DNA of 64,000 nucleotides. It comes from Ructibacterium sp965146665. GTDB taxonomy: Bacteria; Bacillota; Clostridia; Monoglobales; Monoglobaceae. The translations under genes were made by a program, and so were the position numbers. Shown here piece by piece: positions 23,577 through 32,794 of this stretch (positions are counted from its first letter, which is position 1; the number at the start of each line of letters is the position of its first letter). The DNA is taken from the NCBI GenBank assembly GCA_965146665.1, contig CBCTHE010000006.1:62001-126000 (forward strand). The letters are read 5' to 3'. The notes below the pieces were generated by a model that saw only the letters and a program-made list of their open reading frames with translations, ran no database searches and had not been told where the DNA came from.

Positions 23577-25026
23577 GCCCTGTGAGAATAAGCCGGGGCA
23601 AGAGCCTCGGATCAAAGCGTTTTGGCGGAGAAGGCGCGCCCGTGCCGCGGGTAGGAAGCGGCGGCTTCGCCTTGAGGATTTCAGGCTTTCCTACCTCACC
23701 CAGATTTTCAAGATGGATTTTGTGCTGAATATCCTTGTCCTGCGTTGGAAAGCGCTGGTCCTGACGGCCCTGTGCGCCGCGGTTCTGGCATCTTCCATGT
23801 ATCTGCTGGACGCGCAGTATACGGCGAGGGCCGTCCTGTCCTGGAACTATGAGGAGAGTTCCAAGGGGAAGAACCCAAATGGAACGCGGTTCAATATCTC
23901 GGATCTTCGTTCGCTGGATGTGGCAGAGCAGTCAATCAAAGCCGCGGGGCTGGAGGGCGTTGTGGAACCGCAGGAGCTTGTGGATGCCCTGAGCATTTCG
24001 CCATTCTCCAACCGGAACTATGCGTCGGAGGCGGATTACTATATCAATTCCTCCTACAATTTGACCTTTAAAAAACCCGCTTTTGGCATGGGGGAGATCT
24101 CGGCGGAAGATATGCTGGACCTGATTCTCAACTGCTATAAGGAAAAGTTTTACGGGGAGCATATTATCACGGCAAAAATCCTTGAGGACATGGAAATGAG
24201 CTATGACCAGTGGGATTACAGCGAAATCAGTCTGTATCTGAGCCTCATGACCAGCCGAATCGACCGCTATCTGGATATGCGGATCAATGAGGCGGGCTCC
24301 TTTGTTTCGGAAAGCGGGGACACCTTTAAGGCCTGCCGCAAATTGGTAGAGAACCTTACAAATTATGATTTGGCAAATTTTAACTCCTATATTTGGGAGA
24401 ACGGCATTGCCAAGGATAAGCAGCAGCAGATTGACCGGCTGGTTTTTATCAATCACCGGCTGGACCGGAGCTATGCGCAAAACATGAAAGAAAATCAGGC
24501 CAGGCTGTCAACCATTGACGAGTATAACAAGGCTATGACGTCGTCTATTTTGATTCCTACCTATGACCAGGAGGACGAGTTTTATATGTCAAGGACCAAG
24601 ACGGGAATTGACGATTTGGCCAAGGCGGCGGAACAGCGGCTGAATGCCGCGAAACAGCTTCAGCTGGACGCGGTTTACAACTGGGACCGGGCCGAGAAAA
24701 TGTGGCAGGACACCACCGACGCCCAGCGGCAGCACGCCGATAAGCTGGCGGAGGAGATCCGGGAGAAAATGGAGGAGATTGTGGACCAGATCGTGGTTTT
24801 GGACAATACGTACACCCTGGAGAAGACAAGAAACTATATCACCTTTGAGAAGAAAAAGCCGTCGTTGATCGACCGGATCCACTATAAACGCGTGGCCCTG
24901 ATCACGCTGATCGCGCTGCTGGCGGCCTATTGCTTCTGCGCGCTGAGGAAGAAGATGAAGGGCGGGCAGACTGCCGGACCGCAGGAAGAGACAGCGGCGG
25001 CGCCGGAGCGGGAGGAAGTGCGATGA
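23554..25026 (+). CDS. Wzz-like chain-length/export protein (first paralogue)
   Basis: A 490-residue protein with a basic cytoplasmic N-terminus (many Arg in 20-45), a first membrane segment (ALVLTALCAAVLASSMYLL, about 64-82), a long extracytoplasmic helical domain, and a second membrane segment (VALITLIALLAAYCFCA). A Glu-rich tail follows. This is the polysaccharide co-polymerase layout. No tyrosine-kinase domain is attached. AAGGAGG at 23538-23544 fixes the ATG at 23554, inside the flippase gene. Similarity to classical Wzz is weak by eye, so the call rests on topology and context. Confidence 0.75.
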   Translation: MAKPKGNKPCENKPGQEPRIKAFWRRRRARAAGRKRRLRLEDFRLSYLTQIFKMDFVLNILVLRWKALVLTALCAAVLASSMYLLDAQYTARAVLSWNYEESSKGKNPNGTRFNISDLRSLDVAEQSIKAAGLEGVVEPQELVDALSISPFSNRNYASEADYYINSSYNLTFKKPAFGMGEISAEDMLDLILNCYKEKFYGEHIITAKILEDMEMSYDQWDYSEISLYLSLMTSRIDRYLDMRINEAGSFVSESGDTFKACRKLVENLTNYDLANFNSYIWENGIAKDKQQQIDRLVFINHRLDRSYAQNMKENQARLSTIDEYNKAMTSSILIPTYDQEDEFYMSRTKTGIDDLAKAAEQRLNAAKQLQLDAVYNWDRAEKMWQDTTDAQRQHADKLAEEIREKMEEIVDQIVVLDNTYTLEKTRNYITFEKKKPSLIDRIHYKRVALITLIALLAAYCFCALRKKMKGGQTAGPQEETAAAPEREEVR

Positions 25027-26867
25027 GAAAATTTCAGGTATTCAGATATCTTGCGCGCTGGAAGTATATCATTGTTCTGATCACCATCATCGGAAGCGCG
25101 CTGATCTATTGGTATGGAAACAAAAATCAGACCTATACGGCAACCGCAGTGATGGAGTATACCAATGCGTCGGCAGTGGACGGACTGAATCCGGACGGAT
25201 CGGGAATTGACAGCACAGAGATCAATTCGGCGGCGGTGATTACAGATGTGATCCATGATCTAGGTCTCTCAACCAACGTGGAGAGCATTCGTTCCAAGTG
25301 CAGTATTCGGGAGATCATACCGCCGGAGGAGGATGAGAAAAGAGAGAATGCCCTGAAGCTGGGTGACGAGTACTCCTATTTCCCCACCAATTATCAGGTG
25401 AGCTATACGGTGGGCAGCGATAAAAACAAGGATTACGCGCGGGATGTGCTGGACTCGCTTCTGACCAACTATTTTTCTCTCTACTGCCGGAAGTATGTGG
25501 ATTATGCGATTTTCCCCAATAACGCCACCAATGTTACCACAGAGCAGTACGACTACGTGGACTGTGTGGAAATGCTGGAAAAGACCGCGAAGGAAATCAT
25601 TTATTATCTGGAATCCCGGGCCGAGAATTACCCCAATTTCAGGAGCGCGGACACAGGCTATTCCTTCAGCGATCTGAAAGAGGCCTACGCTTCCATTCAG
25701 GACTATGCGATTCCGGACACATACGCTTTTATTCTGAACAACCGTCTGGTGAATGATAAAGAGCTTTTGTTGAAGCGGTATGAAAACAACAGATCACAGT
25801 ATATTTACGAGATTGAAAACTGCAAGGCGCATCTGGAAGAGGCGAGAACGATCATCCGCCAGTTCGGCGACAAGACGCTGGAGGAAAATGATTTCAACTA
25901 CAGCTTTGGCAGCGGGAACGGCAGCAACCAGGGGCTGATTATCAACAATGTGGAGGACAATTATGGATCCAATGAGAAGCGGGAGAAGGCGGAAACCACC
26001 TATGATAAGCTAATCAATCAGCTGGTGGAGCTCCAGGACCGGCAGATCAATCTGGAAACAAGCCTTGACAGCTGTGAAGAAATCCTTCAGACCTTCAGCG
26101 ACCCGTCCATTCTGGATGACCGGGACAGCGATTTGGCCAGGCGGGCAACGGAGGAGATCAAGAAAATTGCCGAAAATATGAACGAACTGTATGCTGCGAC
26201 CATTCCAACCATTGCTGAATTCAATGAGAAAAACGGGGCGGATAATCTGGCCATGCGGACCAGTATTTCCGTGAAAGAGAAATATAATATGAACATCTAT
26301 CTGGCGCTGGCCCTGATCTTCTTCTTTACCTTTGGCTGTGTGGGCGCGGTGGTGCTGGGCCGGATCGGCGATTTCATTGAGTACTTCATGTATACGGACC
26401 GGAAGACCGGCCTGCCGAACCGGAACCGGTGCGATATTATGATCGAACAGTATGAGGAGAAGCTGCTGCCGGAGAACTTTGTGTGCCTGGTCTGCAAGCT
26501 GGAGCTGAGACTGTTCAGCAGTCCCAATTTTACCCGCAGAGACGGGGATATCCTGCTCCACCAGTTCGGCGGCTTTATCAAGAGAATTGAGGAGGATGGC
26601 CTGTTTGCCGGTTATAACAATGACGGCATGTTCCTGCTGTTCCTGGAGAACTGTACCCACAGCAAAGCGTATGCCTATGCGGAGCGTCTGCGGGAGATGG
26701 CAGAGCACTATAATACCGAGGCGGTTTTCCCGGTCATGTTTGAGGTCGGAATTGCGGAGAGCACAGCGGAGAATCTTTATAGCATCCGGGAGCTGCTGCG
26801 CAGGGCAATCCGTTCGCTGGGGCCGATGAAACAAGAGCCAGACAATGCGGATGGCAACGTAAAATAG
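25023..26867 (+). CDS. Wzz-like membrane protein fused to a degenerate GGDEF domain
   Basis: A 614-residue protein. A membrane segment at about 13-31 (YIIVLITIIGSALIYWYG), a roughly 390-residue extracytoplasmic helical domain, a second segment at about 423-446 (MNIYLALALIFFFTFGCVG), then a cytoplasmic domain. That last domain has the GGDEF-family entry motif GLPNRNRC (from about 463) and the spacing of a diguanylate cyclase, but the active-site loop reads GYNNDGMF (from about 530) instead of a GGDEF box. Loss of the Gly-Gly-Asp/Glu-Glu residues argues against catalysis, so binding or signalling is more likely. It overlaps the previous gene by 4 bases. Confidence 0.85.
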   Translation: MRKFQVFRYLARWKYIIVLITIIGSALIYWYGNKNQTYTATAVMEYTNASAVDGLNPDGSGIDSTEINSAAVITDVIHDLGLSTNVESIRSKCSIREIIPPEEDEKRENALKLGDEYSYFPTNYQVSYTVGSDKNKDYARDVLDSLLTNYFSLYCRKYVDYAIFPNNATNVTTEQYDYVDCVEMLEKTAKEIIYYLESRAENYPNFRSADTGYSFSDLKEAYASIQDYAIPDTYAFILNNRLVNDKELLLKRYENNRSQYIYEIENCKAHLEEARTIIRQFGDKTLEENDFNYSFGSGNGSNQGLIINNVEDNYGSNEKREKAETTYDKLINQLVELQDRQINLETSLDSCEEILQTFSDPSILDDRDSDLARRATEEIKKIAENMNELYAATIPTIAEFNEKNGADNLAMRTSISVKEKYNMNIYLALALIFFFTFGCVGAVVLGRIGDFIEYFMYTDRKTGLPNRNRCDIMIEQYEEKLLPENFVCLVCKLELRLFSSPNFTRRDGDILLHQFGGFIKRIEEDGLFAGYNNDGMFLLFLENCTHSKAYAYAERLREMAEHYNTEAVFPVMFEVGIAESTAENLYSIRELLRRAIRSLGPMKQEPDNADGNVK

Positions 26868-26910
26868 GCCTGTCTGGGCGTTTTAGTTAGATACGGAGAG
26901 GAAACTGTAT

Positions 26911-27756
26911 ATGAAAGTACATCGAAAGTATACAAAAGTTATAATAATTCTGGTATGCATTGCTGCGCTTGCGGGCGGGGGTTTGTATAATCATGTCCAA
27001 AATCAAAAACTCTCCGTGACATTTTACCACATGGACACTGAAAAAAATATATCCGGGCTCCGGATTCTGGAACTGTCGGATCTACATTTGAAAGAATTCG
27101 GGCCGGATAATGCGGATTTGGTAAAAAAGGTTGCGGCGCTGCACCCGGATATTATTGCGGTTGTGGGGGACATGACCATGGAGGATAATCCGGATCATTC
27201 CATGGTGATTCGCCTGGTGAAACGGCTGACAGAGATTGCCCCTGTGTTTTATAGTTGGGGGAATCATGAGTATCAGGATATTCTATATAATAAGAACAGC
27301 ACGCTGATTAAGGATATGGAAGAGGCGGGAGCTATCTGCTTTGACAACAAGTACGTAGAGGTGAAGGTGGGACGCAACAAGCTGAAAATCGGCGGGGTCT
27401 GCAAGAATGCATTCGATATTTTGAGGTACACGGGATCCCAAAATATGCTCAGGAAGCTGAGCGACGAGCAGGGTTTTACCGTGCTTCTGTCCCACTATCC
27501 CGAGGGTTTTCTGTCAGACATGGAAGGGTATCCCTTTGATCTTGTGCTGTGCGGCCACGCGCACGGCGGGATGGTACGGCTTCCGTTCACCGACGGGCTG
27601 TATTCGCCGGATCAGGGCCTTTTCCCAAAGCTGACCAGCGGTATGCGTGAGCTCTGCGGAAGCACGGTGGTGGTGAGCCGGGGCCTGGGAACTTCTCATA
27701 GCTATGAATGGCGGGTCAACAACCGGCCGGAAATTGTCGTTGTGGATGTAAACTGA
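26911..27756 (+). CDS. Membrane-anchored metallophosphoesterase (YkuE/YaeI type)
   Basis: A 281-residue calcineurin-like phosphoesterase with an N-terminal anchor (VIIILVCIAALAGGGLY). All metal motifs are present: ELSDLHL, VGDMTMED, SWGNHEY, LLSHYPE, and CGHAHGG. The catalytic domain would lie outside the membrane. Relatives cleave phosphodiester bonds, some in lipid-linked sugars such as UDP-diacylglucosamine. Its place inside the exopolysaccharide operon suggests processing of a lipid-linked intermediate or phosphate-containing polymer. That role is inference. Confidence 0.9.
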   Translation: MKVHRKYTKVIIILVCIAALAGGGLYNHVQNQKLSVTFYHMDTEKNISGLRILELSDLHLKEFGPDNADLVKKVAALHPDIIAVVGDMTMEDNPDHSMVIRLVKRLTEIAPVFYSWGNHEYQDILYNKNSTLIKDMEEAGAICFDNKYVEVKVGRNKLKIGGVCKNAFDILRYTGSQNMLRKLSDEQGFTVLLSHYPEGFLSDMEGYPFDLVLCGHAHGGMVRLPFTDGLYSPDQGLFPKLTSGMRELCGSTVVVSRGLGTSHSYEWRVNNRPEIVVVDVN

Positions 27757-27801
27757 GTCAGTTCGGGGGAGCGGAACACATGGACGGGAAGGGAGAGAAA
27801 A

Positions 27802-29058
27802 ATGGAGAAGACACAAAAGTCCGGAGTTATACATACACTTATGGCAGGCCTTTACATTTTTCTCTCCTTTCTCAGCTTTTACTGTGCCTGTTACCGTCTG
27901 CCGGTAGGGGTTAAGTATATCGTCAGCTGTTTCGTCACAGCCATAGCAGCGCTTGTTTTTCTCATAAAGCCGAATTTTGAGCGGATGAAATTCTGCGGTA
28001 AGTTTGCCGCCATGTACTTTGCTCCGTTTTTTCTGTTCTGGCTCTGGTCTCTGATGATCTGGACCAAGGATTTCCAGACAACGGACTATATTATACGTGG
28101 AACCAAGAATATTGTCTATATGCTGACAAATATTCTGTACTTCTGTTCAGCCTTTTATTTGTTTGGAAAAAAATCCATTTATTATACCTTTTATGCGATG
28201 TGCGCCGCCAATTTTGCTGTCTTGATTGAGGTTGGTGTTCAGTATGGCTTTGGACCTTTGTTCTCTGAATATGCTACCTTGCTCACCTCTTTTGCCAATG
28301 AAACGGGCAGCGTGATCCGCAGGATGGAGCTGCACGACATGGTATTTGGCTGGGGGCCGTATATACTTTATTTTATACTGTATAAGGATGAAGGGACGCC
28401 TTGGTGGAAAAATGTTTTGCTGTTGATCCCTGCGTTTTTTTTCTTTACGGTGGCGCTCAAGAGGATTGCTGTGTTGGCAGTCGGAATAGCCTTGCTCTTT
28501 GGCATTGCAGTCAAGTGTTTCCGGACGTCCAATAAGTGCCGTCTTTACTTTTGGACTGCCGTATGCATAGGGGCGCTGTGTTTTCTTTATGTTGTTGTGG
28601 TGAAAAATGGGGAGTTTATAGAATATATGCGCAGATTGGGAATCAATCTTATGGGCCGGCAAAGAATCTATGCATATTATGATGACTTTTTTGAAGTATC
28701 GCCAACGTTCCTTGGACAGGGAATTCGGTTTTTGTATAATTACAGTGAAACCCACGAGGGAATCGGACTGACGCACAATGTGTTTTTGGAGCTGTTCATT
28801 GAGCTGGGCTTTGTCATGTGGTTTGTTTGGGTTTGGTATGACCTGCGTTTCCGAATCAAATGGATGGCAAAGCGGTATTCATACGCTTCTGCAGAGTGCC
28901 TCTTTGTCATGTGTCTCTATGCGTTTGTGACCTATATGACAGATAATACCTATTTTTATTATCCAATCAACGTCACATACCGCTTGCTGGCCATGGTATG
29001 GTGCTATCAAACCGCCGTAAAACGGCATATGCTGAAGGATTTTGGACCCGCATTTTAG
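27802..29058 (+). CDS. Wzy-like polysaccharide polymerase/O-antigen ligase family protein
   Basis: A 418-residue protein with about 10-12 membrane segments and a large periplasm-facing loop near GQGIRFLYNYSETHEGIGLTHNVFLELFIELG. That stretch resembles the Wzy_C motif (G...G...HN.yl...e.G) of O-antigen polymerases and ligases. It should join flipped repeat units outside the membrane and is the last gene of the riboswitch-1 operon. Base composition is more AT-rich than the flanks. Wzy proteins vary greatly, so the call rests on topology, the loop motif and neighbours. Confidence 0.85.
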   Translation: MEKTQKSGVIHTLMAGLYIFLSFLSFYCACYRLPVGVKYIVSCFVTAIAALVFLIKPNFERMKFCGKFAAMYFAPFFLFWLWSLMIWTKDFQTTDYIIRGTKNIVYMLTNILYFCSAFYLFGKKSIYYTFYAMCAANFAVLIEVGVQYGFGPLFSEYATLLTSFANETGSVIRRMELHDMVFGWGPYILYFILYKDEGTPWWKNVLLLIPAFFFFTVALKRIAVLAVGIALLFGIAVKCFRTSNKCRLYFWTAVCIGALCFLYVVVVKNGEFIEYMRRLGINLMGRQRIYAYYDDFFEVSPTFLGQGIRFLYNYSETHEGIGLTHNVFLELFIELGFVMWFVWVWYDLRFRIKWMAKRYSYASAECLFVMCLYAFVTYMTDNTYFYYPINVTYRLLAMVWCYQTAVKRHMLKDFGPAF

Positions 29059-29427
29059 TTGTGTGCTAAATCGCAGGTGTAAAGGAACAGGCAGAGAAAT
29101 CCGGATTCCTCTGTCTGTTCCGCTGCGGGTCAGTTTTTGATGCTGACAGTGGCTCTGGTGGTCGATCCCGCAATCCGTTCATCACAGAACGGCTTTGCCG
29201 CGCTTGAACGGCTGCTCAGATCCGTTGGAATTAGTTTGGGACTGGGTCAAAACACAGAGGACGCAGCTATTCTTTCTGTTACGAGCGGTAAACAGCGGAC
29301 ATGGACACGCTGAGGCAAAGCGGTATATTTTACCGCTCCCCGGTCTTGCAAAATTGCCAAACTGTGATATAATATTCTAAAAGCCGCAGAAAATTTTATG
29401 TCGGACATGGAAGAGAGGAAGCGGGCT
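29059..29427 (+). other. Intergenic interval after the polymerase gene
   Basis: No gene is seen. It contains a 13-bp hairpin (29084-29121, GGAACAGGCAGAG/CTCTGTCTGTTCC) with no close T run, a small hairpin AGCGGTA/TACCGCT (29319-29337), and the promoter of the next unit. Confidence 0.5.
29346..29373 (+). promoter_or_regulatory. Promoter of the glycosyltransferase unit
   Basis: TTGCAA (29346-29351) and TATAAT (29368-29373) with 16 bases between, 55 bases ahead of the first glycosyltransferase. Confidence 0.6.
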
Positions 29428-30594
29428 GTGCGCATCTTGATTATTAGAAACTATCCCAACACATTTTTGCTGGAGAAACAGTCGTATAATATTCAGGAGC
29501 TTGGACTTGCCAAAGCCCTGGTGCAGAAGGGGCATCAATGTGATGTGGCGTTCTGGACCAAAGGAGAGGACCGTCAGGTTCAGGTGCCGGCAGGGAATGG
29601 GAAACAGGTGACGGTGTATTATGTCCATGGAAAGAATATCCTGAAAAACGGCGTTTTCTCAAAGCGGCTGGATGTCCTGGCAAGCGCTTATGATATGGTG
29701 CAGATCAGCGAATACAACCAATACCAGGCGTGGAAATTCGCGAAAAAATTCAAGGACAAGATGGTCTTGCTGCATGGGCCTTACTATGCGGCGTTTAACA
29801 AGCGGTATAATTTGATGTGCCGGATCGTAGATCTGTTCTTTTTACGGCGTTATAAAAAACTGAACACCCAGTTTATGGTGAAAAGCGCTTTGGCAGAGCA
29901 GTTTTTGCGCGGCAAGGGTATTCGGCCGGAACGGATAGAGCGCGTCTATGTGGGTATTGACCGCGCGGCCCTTTGCACGCCGGAGACCCGGCAGCTGCCG
30001 GAATTTGTTCAAAGGGTGCAGGCGGACCCGGCAAAGATTTTACTGTATGTTGGGCGGCTTGAGCCAAGGCGCCAAAGCCTTTTTCTGCTTGAAACGTTTC
30101 GGAACGTGCTGGACGCGGAGCCCCGGGCAAAGCTTGTGGTTGTGGGCGACGGCGACGAGTCGTATAAGGCGCTTTTTCGGGCGCGGATGCGGGAACTGGG
30201 ACTTACGGACCATGTCGCGTGGCTGGAGCGGCTGGAGCAGAAATATATTTCGTGCCTGTACGAGCGGGCCAAGGTCTTTTTGCTTCCGACGGAGTTTGAG
30301 ATCTTTGGCATGGTGCTTCTGGAGGCTATGTATTTTTCCAGTGTGGCAGTGACGACATACAACGGCGGTTCTGTAACCCTGATTCAGGACGGGAAAAACG
30401 GGGTCTGTCTGCATGGCTTTGACACGGAGGAATGGGCGGCAAAAATTTTGGAGCTTCTGAGGGACGAGGAACGGCGGCGGGAAATGGGAAAAGCCGCCCA
30501 CCAGACCATTGCGGATGGGTTCCTCTGGGATACGGTAAGCGAGCGGTATCTGCGGTGCTACCGGAAGAAGCTGGAGGATGATACGAATGGCTGA
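29428..30594 (+). CDS. Glycosyltransferase, GT4 family
   Basis: A 388-residue GT-B fold retaining glycosyltransferase. N-terminal domain: RILIIRNYPNTFLLEKQSYNIQELGLA. The C-terminal nucleotide-sugar site includes ILLYVGRLEPRRQSLFLLETF and the EX7E motif within FLLPTEFEIFGMVLLEAMYF. The GTG at 29428 is preferred because AGAGAGGAAG lies seven bases upstream; an ATG at 29398 in frame lacks a ribosome site. The end overlaps the next gene. It builds part of the surface polysaccharide; donor and acceptor are unknown. Confidence 0.88.
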   Translation: MRILIIRNYPNTFLLEKQSYNIQELGLAKALVQKGHQCDVAFWTKGEDRQVQVPAGNGKQVTVYYVHGKNILKNGVFSKRLDVLASAYDMVQISEYNQYQAWKFAKKFKDKMVLLHGPYYAAFNKRYNLMCRIVDLFFLRRYKKLNTQFMVKSALAEQFLRGKGIRPERIERVYVGIDRAALCTPETRQLPEFVQRVQADPAKILLYVGRLEPRRQSLFLLETFRNVLDAEPRAKLVVVGDGDESYKALFRARMRELGLTDHVAWLERLEQKYISCLYERAKVFLLPTEFEIFGMVLLEAMYFSSVAVTTYNGGSVTLIQDGKNGVCLHGFDTEEWAAKILELLRDEERRREMGKAAHQTIADGFLWDTVSERYLRCYRKKLEDDTNG

Positions 30595-31615
30595 CGTATC
30601 TGTTATCATACCGGTCTATAACGTGAAGCCGTATATCAGGCGTTCTGTGGCGTCTGTCCTGAACCAGACCCTCAGAGATATTGAAGTGATCCTGGTGGAT
30701 GACGGAAGCACGGATGGATGCGGAAAAATCTGTGATGAATTGGCGGACGGCGACAGCAGAGTCCGGGTTTTGCACCAGGAAAACAGGGGCCTCAGCGCCG
30801 CCCGGAATGCAGGGATGGAATGCGCGCATGGCAAGTATCTCTTTTTTTGTGATCCGGATGATCTGATGAAGAAGAATTTGCTTGAGGATAACTTCCGCCT
30901 TGCGGAAATTCATCAGGCGGACATGGTCGTGTTTGGCCATGGGATCATTGATTCGCCCGATATAGATCCAGAGGCAGTTCCCGCCGCCGATCTTCCAGTC
31001 CTGGAGGGGGTGTTTACGCCGGAACAGCTTCGGCGCCGTTTCCGGGACGCGGTCTCGTTCTCGCTTACGGTCTGGACCAGATTATACCGCCGGTCGTTTT
31101 TGGAGGAAAATCATGTGCGGTTTACAAGCCAGCGGGTGGTTGAGGATGCGGTTTTCAATCTGACCTGTATGGGCCTTTCTTTTTCGCGCATTGTATTTCA
31201 CCGGCAGGCGTATTACTGCTACCTGATTCGGAGGGATTCCATTATGGGCCAGTACCAGCCGGAGATGTTTGCCTGTGAACAAAAGGCGGTCGAAACCTTG
31301 AAACAGGTGGTCCGGACCTTTCCCGGCTGGCCGGATGAATACAGGGGTCTGGTGGCCTATTTTTATATCCGGGCGGTGATTATCACCTTGGGAAACATGG
31401 CGGAGCCCTCCTGTCCCCTGTCCAGACGTGAAAAGCTGGATAAATTGAAAGGGATGATGGCCGCAGAGGAGATAGAGGCCGCTGTTGCGGAGGTGCCCAT
31501 GTCATATTTTCAGGGAATACGTGAGAAAATCAAGTTTCATCTGCTGAAACACAGGCAGTACCGGCTGATCCTGCGGCTGGGCGAATGGAAAAAGCGGGTT
31601 CTGGCAAAAGGATAG
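30587..31615 (+). CDS. Glycosyltransferase, GT2 family (paralogue 1)
   Basis: A 342-residue GT-A fold enzyme. Domain opening DVSVIIPVYNVKPYIRRSV, then VILVDDGSTDGCGKICDE, ARNAGMECAHG, and the DXD-type FCDPDDLM. The C-terminal third is variable and may contact the acceptor. CTGGAGGA supports the ATG at 30587, which overlaps the preceding gene by 8 bases. It is the first of a tandem family of four related genes (next at 31740, 32795 and the remnant at 33958). Confidence 0.9.
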   Translation: MADVSVIIPVYNVKPYIRRSVASVLNQTLRDIEVILVDDGSTDGCGKICDELADGDSRVRVLHQENRGLSAARNAGMECAHGKYLFFCDPDDLMKKNLLEDNFRLAEIHQADMVVFGHGIIDSPDIDPEAVPAADLPVLEGVFTPEQLRRRFRDAVSFSLTVWTRLYRRSFLEENHVRFTSQRVVEDAVFNLTCMGLSFSRIVFHRQAYYCYLIRRDSIMGQYQPEMFACEQKAVETLKQVVRTFPGWPDEYRGLVAYFYIRAVIITLGNMAEPSCPLSRREKLDKLKGMMAAEEIEAAVAEVPMSYFQGIREKIKFHLLKHRQYRLILRLGEWKKRVLAKG

Positions 31616-31739
31616 TGCCGGGCTGCCATGTGATATGGACAGGGCGGCAGCAGTGTAAGACAGAGCGGCAGCGCAAAATTCCCGGCGCGGCAGGTGCGGT
31701 TTGGACGGGAAATTTGCGCAGTAATAAGGGGGAGAAGAA

Positions 31740-32762
31740 TTGGAAGTGTCTTTTATTGTGCCGGTTTATAATGTGGAGCAGTACATCAGACCATCGCTTG
31801 ACTCCATTCTGAACCAGACCCACCGGGATATTGAGGTGATTTTGGTGGATGATGGAAGTACGGACCGTTCCGGCGCCATCTGTGATGAATACGCGGCGAA
31901 AGACAGCAGAGTCCGGGTCATTCATAAAGAGAATGAAGGAACCGGCTATGCGCGCAATACTGGAATGGATGCGGCGTCGGGCGAGTATTTGTACTTCTGC
32001 GACCCAGATGATTTTGTTAGCCCGGTATTGATTGAGGATAACTACAGGATTGCAAAGGAAAATGACGCAGATATGGTCACGTTCGGCTATAAAACCGTCT
32101 GGAGAAAAGAAAACGGAGTGAGCCGGAACCGCGAAGAGGTCGTGATCCCGCCCGTACTTGGTGCATACAACCGTGAGAGCTATTGGAATCGTTTTCAGGA
32201 ATTCGGGATTGGCGGGACTGTATGGAACAGGATGTTTCGGCGCTCATTTATAGAAGCACATCATATACGGTATACCAATTTGAGTAATGGTCAGGATACC
32301 TATTTTGTTTATGATGCGTTCAGTGCGCCATTTAATAAAATTGTGTTTAATGACAAAATGTATTATACTTATATGAAAAGAAGCGGCGCGTCCACAACGG
32401 TTTATAAACCGCAGCGCACGGAAAATGAATATATGATTGCATGCCGTTTTGAAGAGATGGTAACAGCTCTGCCGTATTGCGAAGGCCTGTGCGGCGGTGC
32501 TGTAAAGGCAAGGTATTTGTGGGTGTTGAGCCGCACGCTGGGCAATATTTCTAGGGCTGGAAAGGATTTGTCTTTGCATGAGAAGGTAAATATTTTAAAA
32601 TATGCCGCAGACAAAGAAAGAATACGCGAGACGCTGTGTACTGTTAAAATGAGTGAAATTCATGCCAAGAGTACAAGGGTTATGGTTATGCTTTTTAAAT
32701 TGAGGCTCTATAAAACAGTGGTCATTTTGGGGAAAATAAGAGAGTGGCTGAAACCTGAATAA
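31740..32762 (+). CDS. Glycosyltransferase, GT2 family (paralogue 2)
   Basis: A 340-residue enzyme starting at TTG with GGGGGAG ahead. Motifs: EVSFIVPVYNVEQYIRPSL, VILVDDGSTDRSG, ARNTGMDAASGEYLYFCDPDDFV. The C-terminal region has GGTVWNRMFRRSFIEAHHIRYTNLSNGQDTYF, close to that of the remnant at 33958. Base composition is lower in GC than the housekeeping genes, which is common in surface-polysaccharide loci. A 124-base gap precedes it. Confidence 0.9.
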   Translation: MEVSFIVPVYNVEQYIRPSLDSILNQTHRDIEVILVDDGSTDRSGAICDEYAAKDSRVRVIHKENEGTGYARNTGMDAASGEYLYFCDPDDFVSPVLIEDNYRIAKENDADMVTFGYKTVWRKENGVSRNREEVVIPPVLGAYNRESYWNRFQEFGIGGTVWNRMFRRSFIEAHHIRYTNLSNGQDTYFVYDAFSAPFNKIVFNDKMYYTYMKRSGASTTVYKPQRTENEYMIACRFEEMVTALPYCEGLCGGAVKARYLWVLSRTLGNISRAGKDLSLHEKVNILKYAADKERIRETLCTVKMSEIHAKSTRVMVMLFKLRLYKTVVILGKIREWLKPE

Positions 32763-32794
32763 AGGAACTGATAAGAGCACAGGAGGAAAAATAA

